A stretch of 64,000 nucleotides of DNA from Vitrella brassicaformis (Eukaryota > Sar > Vitrellaceae). How positions within the stretch are numbered: the first letter of the stretch is position 1; each line of letters opens with the position of its first letter. The notes beneath the pieces were generated by a model. That model searched no databases. It was not told where the DNA came from and saw only the letters and a list, made by a program, of their open reading frames with translations. The stretch spans positions 279,317 through 343,316 of the forward strand of contig CDMY01000336.1 in the NCBI GenBank assembly GCA_001179505.1, read 5' to 3'. Below are positions 56,822 through 64,000 of this stretch, one piece after another. A program made the translations under genes and the position numbers.

Positions 56822-59800
56822 ATGTGCCTGCTCGTTTTCACTTGTTTCGTTGCGCTGTTGGCGCCCGGCGCTGCTGCAGAGTGGAGCGAGGTGACACGCC
56901 GGCATCCTGCGTGGCTGACGACACCCATTCCAGCCATTCCCTACCCGAAGACGTGGCTGTCCATCGGCGTGTGGCTTTTCAATGGCAACAGGGAGAAGGA
57001 CTTCACTGAAACCGTCGTCGAAAAGGTCAGACTCTCTCAGGACGTCTGATGCCCGGACGGCTCCGCCGGCATTTTGTCTTGTCTATGTACGTGCAGGCCC
57101 TGTCTTTCTATGTGGACAGGCTGAACAACGAATATGGCGGGATACGAGTGGGCGAAATGACGCTGAGAGTGTGCCTTGTGCCGTTCTACTCTTCTGACCC
57201 CTCCCGGGTGCCTCATGCCTTGCTTGAAGCCATGGAGACGCGTCGCATCGACTTGGTCTACGTCTCTCACCCCTTTGAGCAGCTACACACAGCATTTGGG
57301 GCTCTTGACGGGCTCAAGATGATATCCCTGTGGCCATTCAGCGGAGGCTTCGCCGGAAAATTCAAGTATCCGATCACGACGTCAATAGGGCTGCAGCCCT
57401 ACGCAGACGTCTTTGCCAGTGTCGCAGAGAGAGAAGGGACTCAGAAGGTCCATGAGCAAACATGAAAAGAAAGGGAGGACCACGTGGAACACAAAATGTG
57501 TGTTTTCCTCTTCTTGTAGGTTGGATTAATTTGGAAAGATGGCGACGAATACGGCACTGAGGCGGCTCTGCACCGCTTGATGCGAGAAGCCTTCAAGGAG
57601 CGCAACATAACCATCGTCCTGGAAAAAAGGATGCCCCCGAGACCATCACCCCCCAGAGGGCTCGAGAGATCGTGCGGCTAGCCAAGAAGAGGGGCGTCGA
57701 GGTCTTGTGCAGCCTCCAAGACGGTGCTGCCGAGATCGTGTCGGCAATGGAGAGAGAAGAGCTGGACCTCCAGGCCCTTTTTTGGTTTGCGCTGCCGGCT
57801 CAGCCGCACATCTGGCAGCCCCTTGGCAGACGCGGCGACTATGTGATCTTTCCGGCACAGTGGCACCCGACGGTTGTATATGACGATCCTGTGGTCAACT
57901 CGACGGCGCTGCTCGAGGACTGGCGCGCGTGTTTTGACACCGATACTGACATTTCGTACGTCCAAGCGATGGCCTTGCTCCCACTACACTTCCTCAAGCT
58001 GACGATGGAGATGCTCAATGTGTGGACAGACGACCCCATTGTCAACGCGGTGGGTCGGCTCGGTGCAGAGAAGTGACACGATGCGGGTATACGCAGGTTT
58101 GATTTGGGTTGGTTTGCCTGTTGCTAGGATCGTTTATTGTGGGAGCTGTCTCGCAACGAGGTCCCCACTTTCATGGGCCCCGTACGGTTGGATCGCTACA
58201 ACCGCAATAGCGGCACGTCAGCTGTTCTCGTGCAGCAACAGAACCAAAAGCAGGTGGGTGGGCTACTTTGGCGTCCATCTGGATGGACTTGGTGATATTC
58301 TGTCTCCAATCTTCCTTGACACAAACAGCATGCCGTGCTGCCGGTTGAATCAGCAAGCAGTGAGCTAGTGTGGCCGCTGCCCACGTGGGAGGTGAAGAGG
58401 GGCTGTCCGCCGGGCAAGTACATCCACGAGGCAAGAGAATGCCTCCCGTGTCCACCCAACTCCTTCAGCGTCTCAGTCAATGCCGAGAGATGCTCACTCT
58501 GTCCACTCGGTGAGACACAAAGAGGAATGATGCAGCTAAGCAAGGAGACACGGTGACTTTTGGCGTTTTTGACTCGTTCAGGCCACGGCCAGCCCCGGGA
58601 AGGACAAACGAAATGTGTCATGTGTGCATTTGGATATGGGAATATCGGTGGAACGCTTGATGGATGCCGCCCCTGCTTGCGAGGCTCTTATTCTGACTTC
58701 TACGGCACTTGCATCTGTCTCAAGTGCGACCCGGGGACCTACGCAGACACCGAGGCTTCCATTGCATGCACACGTTGCCCTGAGGGAGAAACCACTCTCG
58801 CAGAAGGATCCGGTCGTCCGAGCGACTGCACATGCCAGTCGGGCTTTTATCAGCAGCCTGCCGCGAACATTTCGTCTATTGCTGACCCCCGTCGCCTGGA
58901 TGCAGGAATGCAGGCGGCGCTAGCCCTGGAGAACAGCACAGAGCACCTGGTGCGCGGCAGGTGTGCTCCTTGCCCCGATGGCTGCAGCTGCCCAGGCAAG
59001 CTGAGAGCCGACGGGAGATCGATCGATCACCTCATTCATGTCCAGTTCCCGGCACACTGGCCTGTGTGTCGCTGCTTCTGCAGGTGGCGAAAAACCACCG
59101 AGCATTCTTCCGGGCTACTGGCTCCCCCCGCCGAGCTCTATGGATCGAGTCCACCTGATTGATAAGCAGATGGAGCAAGAGATCACCGACCTGCCTTCAT
59201 TACCGGGCTTCGAGCCCAGATCGGTGAATGCCAGCACGCCACCAGCGAGCGAGGTGAATGTGTCGGATGGCGTCGTCGCGGACCCTGTCGCCCTGTCGTA
59301 CGAGGCCGACACCGCGGCCCAGCTGCTAACGCTATCGACATTCAGCAACGTATCAGCTGTGGCGGCGTCGCTGCCGTTTCGCGTCAATCCCACTCTTCTG
59401 CCCGACACTGCGGCAAACGATACAGAAGAAGACGACACCAACGAGAGAGGCATGGACATTCTGCTGTCCTTGAGGCGGCACCTTCCTTTCAAGTGCGTGC
59501 CACCTTCATCGTGCCCTGGCGGAGATGCCGGCGCCTGTGCCGCCAATCGGGAGGGGCTGGTATGCGGCAGGTGCTCGAAAGGCAGATTCGACAGCAGAAG
59601 AGAGGATGGTTCTGTATGTCACCCTTGTACTTTTCGCCTGTCCTTCCCTCTGGTGGGTCACAGCACGGGGCGGGCCGACCGCCCAGCCCATACCGTCTCG
59701 CGACCATCTCTGTACTTGCCTCTCAGGCCGTTTTCCTACTGCTCTGCGTCATGTTGCCCTGCGCTGCTCTGCTGGTGAGGCCAACACGAATTGCCACAAA

Positions 59801-61851
59801 CACATGAATTTTTCCGCTTCCCTGCCACAGATTTGGTTTGCTAATGGCCAAGTGTGGCGAAACGGCAACTCAGTATCATTCCTGTTCACCTCGTTCCAGC
59901 AGCTCGGCATGGTCACCTCTGTGTGCGCCGCCCTGCCCTTCTCGGTTGCGCGAGTCTTTAGTCTCTTCCGTTTGATGCTCTTTGATGGCTCGCCCGTCGG
60001 CCTGTGTCTCGCCTGCCATGGGCTGGATACTTTTCAGTCGCAACACAATTTCTTACTATCTATGCCGCTGTTCCTTGTGGCGGCCCTGGTGATCATCTAT
60101 GCGGCGTCGCAGGTCTGAGTGAGACGCTGGGAGTGAGGAAGACGCAGATGATGCTCGGCTGTGTCCATTGCAGGTGCTTCATAGGCGCGAGAGTGGGGAG
60201 TGGCGGCTGGTGCTCCTGGGACGGTGCCTTGTGCTGCGCCCACTGACCATACACACGTGAGTGCCACCAGCGGACAGACCTAAATCACATTTGTCACATT
60301 GGTGGACTGACAGGTGCTGGCGTCTCTCATCCTGATGTTCCACATGCTCATGATTACCCTTGCCCGGATCGCCCTCATCCCATTCGACTGTTATAAGCAC
60401 CCCAACGGCTACTCGTCTGTCCGCGAGTTCCCCCACGTCCTTTGTGGCCTCCATGGGGAGGCGGCCATCTGGCGGCAGCACCTGTGGGTGTCGTACATCG
60501 GCCTGGGGGCTTATTGCGGGTCGGTTGTCATTATGACGACACGGTTTGCTCTCGCCGCAAACAGAAGGGGCGACGAAACGGGTACCGACATTTGCACATC
60601 CGCGTCACTGTCTGGCTCACGTGCCTGTGTTGCTGCGATTTTCAGGATTCAAGGAGGTCTACGGTCACTTCATGGACAAGTTTGCAGGTGGCAAGTATTG
60701 GTGGTCCGTCGTATGGATGGCGCGCAACCTTTCGCTGGCCCTCACAGTGACGCTGCCTCACGGCAGCATCCAGAAGGTGTTTGTGGCTTCGCTGACGACG
60801 GTCTATCTGGTGCTGCTCATATTTGTCTTGCCGTGGAAGAGGCCCACGGATGTGTACGTGGACGGGTCGACCAACGCCATATACCTACACATTCTGCTGA
60901 TCAGTGGCCTCAGCTCACAGGGAGATCACAAAAACGAGCAACAGGGAAAGATGCTCGGTGAGCCGGGACGGAGAGGATCCCACAGAGACATACATCCATG
61001 CACGCGATGGATGCATAACGCAACGCGTGTGTTGGGATTTCTGTGTATCCCAGTTGTCCTTTTGACGGTGTCGGTGGTTCTCATGCAAGGCATTATCCTC
61101 GGGCGGCTCGCATTGGTAAGGGTGAAAAGGCGGACAACCACATGCTACATGCGCATACTAACATCGTGTCTCTGACCTTCTTTTGGAACAGAGTGGCTTG
61201 GCCAAGTGCCGTGGTTTGCGACAACGCAGCAAACAGATTACTCAGTCCGACACATCCCTCGACGTCACAAACGATACCATAGGCCCCTACGACCCACAAG
61301 AGACACAAGAGAATCCTCTTGAAGAAATGACGACTCATGATAAGGGCAAGTTGAAGGCAGGCCGCCGGTCCCAGTCAGTGAGGAGTTTCGCCACTACCAC
61401 CTGCACACGGCACGGCAGCAGCAGCAGCAGCACCTCGCTACTCCTGGCTCCCGCAGACAGCATGCCATGCAGCAGCAAGGAGTGCGACACGGATCTGGCT
61501 CAGCCACCCGCTGCGGCGGAGGCCACAGTTGGCCAGCAGCAGCCACTGTCACTAGCGCAGAGGTCCGAGAGCCCATCTTCCTGCTCATCGTCTTCATCGT
61601 CGGGCAACGAGGATGAGATCGATGTTGTCATCCCGCCTCCCATCGTCACACCACCATCAGACGAATGTCCACTGGCACGGGCAGACTCAGCCGATGTGTG
61701 TGAGGCTGAGGACAACGAGCCGCCGGCTCAGGCCAACAGGCCTTGGCTCACTGTGGTTGGGGAGGTCCGCTTGATGGCCTCTCGCATACCCAGCATGACG
61801 CCATCGACGGCCGCTGATTCCACTGGAGCGGCCAGAACACAAGACGCTTGA
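56822..61851 (+). CDS. Receptor-type protein: PBP1-like ectodomain, Cys-rich repeats, multi-pass membrane domain
   Basis: A signal peptide (MCLLVFTCFVALLAPGAAA) leads into a periplasmic-binding-protein type 1 fold: WLSIGVWLFNG, ALSFYVDRLNNEYGGIRVGE, RIDLVYVSHPFEQ, VGLIWKDGDEYGTEAALHRL, then PTFMGPVRLDRYNRNSG. Exons 56822-57025, 57097-57447 and 57520 onward join in phase. Next come GCC2/GCC3-type Cys repeats (CPPGKYIHEARECLPCPPNS, CDPGTYADTEASIACTRCPE, CTCQSGFY). The membrane part has about eight helices, including FLLLCVMLPCAALLV, SLILMFHMLMITLARIALI, WWSVVWMARNLSLALT and VYLVLLIFVLPW. The cytosolic tail is Ser-rich and acidic. An A-run at 57623-57628 shifts the frame once. It could be a class-C-receptor-like sensor or a TRP-like channel module. 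Confidence 0.7.
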
Positions 61852-62473
61852 ATGAATAGAAAAACCCCCGGCTGCAGTGTGTGTGCGTGTGCAATTTTGC
61901 ATCTCTGTTGCCCGACATTCGGACGTTGTGTGTGTCTCGGTTGCGAGAATCGACTTTTTGTCCGTGGCTGTGCATTCTGTATGTGCAAGGCAACAGCCTC
62001 TGATAGAGAGGCTGCAGTTCCTTCCTTCTGTTTCTCGGGAGGGAAGGAGGCATGCGGGCGGGGAGTTCTTATTACTCCTGTGTGTGTGTGTGGTGCTGAT
62101 GCGACTCGACCAAACGCGATGCAGACTTCTGGCTGCATGAGACAGCGTCTTGACATTTTCTCAAATGTGCAGCAAGCAGCGTCAAGCTGCTGTGCTTCAT
62201 CCAGTGCTATTTCGCTGCCTGGTGGGCGAAAAGCTATCTTCTGTGTCCGTACGCACAAGGGGCATGTATTGTTCGCCAGAGTGTACTAAGCAAGTCTGTC
62301 TGTCTGTCTGTCTGCCATGATTGATCGTGGACATGCAATGCATCGCAACCAACATATCCTATTCCATCACACCGACCAAATGCCCGGCGAACAGCGATCC
62401 ACACAACAAAGATGGGACAAATAAAAACACGTATACATGCGAATGTCGAGACCGGTGTCTCTCCAAGTCCTGC
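61852..62473. other. Convergent spacer
   Basis: Contains GTGTGTGTG tracts near 62080 and a CTGT run near 62296-62313. Open frames here have no homology. It should hold the 3' ends of both flanking transcripts. Confidence 0.5.
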
Positions 62474-63941
62474 CTATCGCTCGGTCACCCATGCCCTTCT
62501 CGATGTCGCTTCATCCTTTTCGTCCTTGTCCGCCGCATCAGCCGACAGCGGCAGCTCCTCGAGCCCCAGGGACTTCCTTAGTTGCCTAATGTCCTCACTG
62601 GCAGCGGACGATGGTGCCGATGAAGGGAATGAAGGGGGAGGAGGCCTCACTGGCCTCAGAGCAAGCTGCGGACGGGGAGGGGGCGGGGGCAAAGAGGGCG
62701 GCCCCGGTGGTAGGGCCCTTGGCTCTTGGACTGGTAGGGGTGGGCCGGGCGCTGCCACTGGTGGCTGAGGAGAAGGCTGTTGAGGCTCTGTCTCGTCGAC
62801 ATGCCGTTGGTCTTGTTCCTGTAGCGGCTGAGCAGCTTCAGCCTCTGGCACTGGCATTGGTGGTGTCTCGTCCACATGTTGCTGCTCTTGTTCCTGGCCT
62901 TGTTCTTGCTCTTGGTCCTCCTCTTCTTGTTGGTCGGCTGTTGGCTTATCGTCGGGTGTGTGTGTCTCCTGCGGTTGGCCCTGGAGTACGGGCATGGGGG
63001 GCGGGTTAGGGAGAGGGGGAAGCAAGGCCAGGGGCGGAAAGGGGGGCAAAGGTGGGAGAGACGGCAGCGGGGGAAAGGGGAGCAGTCCACCCATCGGCAA
63101 GGGAGGGGCCTCGCCTGGCGGTGGAGGAGCTGCTGACGGGGCTACCGGTGGCGGGGGAGGTGCTGGCACCTCTCGCATGCCGCCCTTGTCTGTCCGTCTT
63201 GGTTCAAAGCGGCTTTCCTCTCTAGGGCGGAATAATGCCGTAATCAGCTTGCCGAATGGCGACTCCCCCTTCTTGCTCTCGCCCAGTGGGGACTCTCTTC
63301 TACCCAGCTCGATGCGCCGCGCCTACCAGCACGGAGACAAGATTCACTGTGCATGCAGTCACATGAGCGCATCGTTTTCAACAACTCACCACGAAGTCTC
63401 CACGCTTGTGCTGGCGCCTCAGTTCGAAGCGCTTGATCTCTGCTACAGTGACGAGTATGGCGCGAAGGACATCGAGGACCAAAGAGACAAGACAAAACCC
63501 GACCACACTCGCGTACAGCCTGATGATGCATGCAGTGGAAAGACAAAAATGAGACGCGAAGAATGCAACGTGCAAGAGATATGTTGACCATGATGACTCT
63601 TCCTCAGTGCTGAATTTGGTGCCGTATGTGAGCACAATCACGGTGGCCGCCGTCATGAAAGTCGTGGATGCGATATACGGAAGCAACACAACGATAGAGT
63701 ACACCTGAGGCCAAACAGCGCAGGTGAACAACCGCGCCCCCGTCCCCTTTCACGCACTCACCGTGGAGGGCACAGGTTTCCTGGTGGCGGCCATGCGTGT
63801 CAGTTCTTCCATCTGCAGCCGCTGGTGCTCCTTTTGCACCCTGTCCAGGTACACGCTCCTCACCCGCCGCACAAAGACGTCATCCTCTTCGCCGGGTGGG
63901 GGCGGGGGAGGGGGCTGCATGGGCGTCGCTAAGGGTGGCAC
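62474..63941 (-). CDS. Small multi-pass membrane protein with long proline-rich tail (5' end uncertain)
   Basis: The first visible exon has PPPPPPPGEEDDVFVRRVRS and VYLDRVQKEHQRLQMEELTR. A second exon (about 63389-63705) has three or four hydrophobic helices: YSIVVLLPYIASTTFMTAAT, LLHVAFFASHFCLSTACII, VVGFCLVSLVLDVLRAILVT, followed by KRFELRRQHKRG. The last exon starts ARRIELGRRESPLGESKKGE and becomes a Pro/Leu then Gln/Glu-rich tail ending at 62474. A TAG acceptor-like site near 63951 suggests the gene may start beyond the first visible exon, possibly outside the window. No family recognised. Confidence 0.55.
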
Positions 63942-64000
63942 AGGAATCTACATCACACATATGGAGAGCAACAGACATGCCATCCATCCATCGATCGATC

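Noticed and set aside
56631-56823. Minus-strand start at 56823 overlapping the receptor gene's ATG
   Set aside because: The frame opened there loses the conserved coiled-coil exon frame; ATG 56633 gives a phase-consistent two-exon gene.
1-64000. tRNA, rRNA, CRISPR or viral/transposase genes
   Set aside because: No cloverleaf, rRNA core, spaced repeats, integrase, reverse transcriptase or transposase motif was seen by eye; short RNA genes could still be missed.

Overview
The window looks like nuclear DNA from a GC-rich unicellular eukaryote. The features pointing there are many short GT-AG introns (often about 60-120 nt, acceptors mostly TGCAG), CA/GT- and GTCT-rich intron and spacer sequence, ciliary genes, and a protein with an apparent ER-plus-plastid leader. 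A chromerid alveolate (Vitrella-like) is my best guess; this is inference, not proof. No tRNA, rRNA, CRISPR or bacterial operon signal was seen.

Layout. 1-2003 is an inverted copy of 40752-42023. It carries the 3' half of a DDX31/Dbp7-type DEAD-box helicase on the minus strand and, at its edge, the last codons of an ankyrin gene. The right-hand copy contains a 300-N assembly gap, and the left copy holds about 1,021 bases that correspond to it. Next come a two-RRM PTB-like gene (2770-4231), an ankyrin gene (4314-6095), a large WDR7/rabconnectin-3-beta gene on the minus strand (6993-14900), a tandem pair of an unknown five-exon gene (15090-17616), an unknown gene (18946-20017) and an RPL7L1/Rlp7-like gene (20343-21125, minus).

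22-34.8 kb is a many-exon coiled-coil locus with internal segmental duplications, strong hairpins and a dispersed motif. Next come a SCYL1 pseudokinase (35182-39122, minus), the DDX31 helicase (39357-41664), a second ankyrin paralogue with a frameshift (41986-43964, minus), a thioredoxin-fold plastid candidate (44153-45001), an EF-hand/WD40 protein of WDR49/CFAP337 type (45468-53343, minus), an LRRC43-like protein (53479-55806), a small unknown gene (55947-56633, minus), a periplasmic-binding-protein-like/Cys-rich/multi-membrane receptor-type gene (56822-61851) and a membrane protein with a proline-rich tail (62474-63941, minus).

How the genes relate. Strands alternate, giving five head-to-head pairs 134-234 bp apart. 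One pair couples two probable ciliary genes (WDR49-like and LRRC43-like). WDR7 (V-ATPase regulation), SCYL1 (Golgi/COPI traffic), DDX31 and RPL7L1 (large-subunit ribosome assembly) are conserved housekeeping genes. The coiled-coil locus, the tandem pair and the receptor-type gene are the lineage-specific parts. Exon borders come from reading frames, splice consensus and homology recalled from memory, so most starts and ends of multi-exon genes are approximate.
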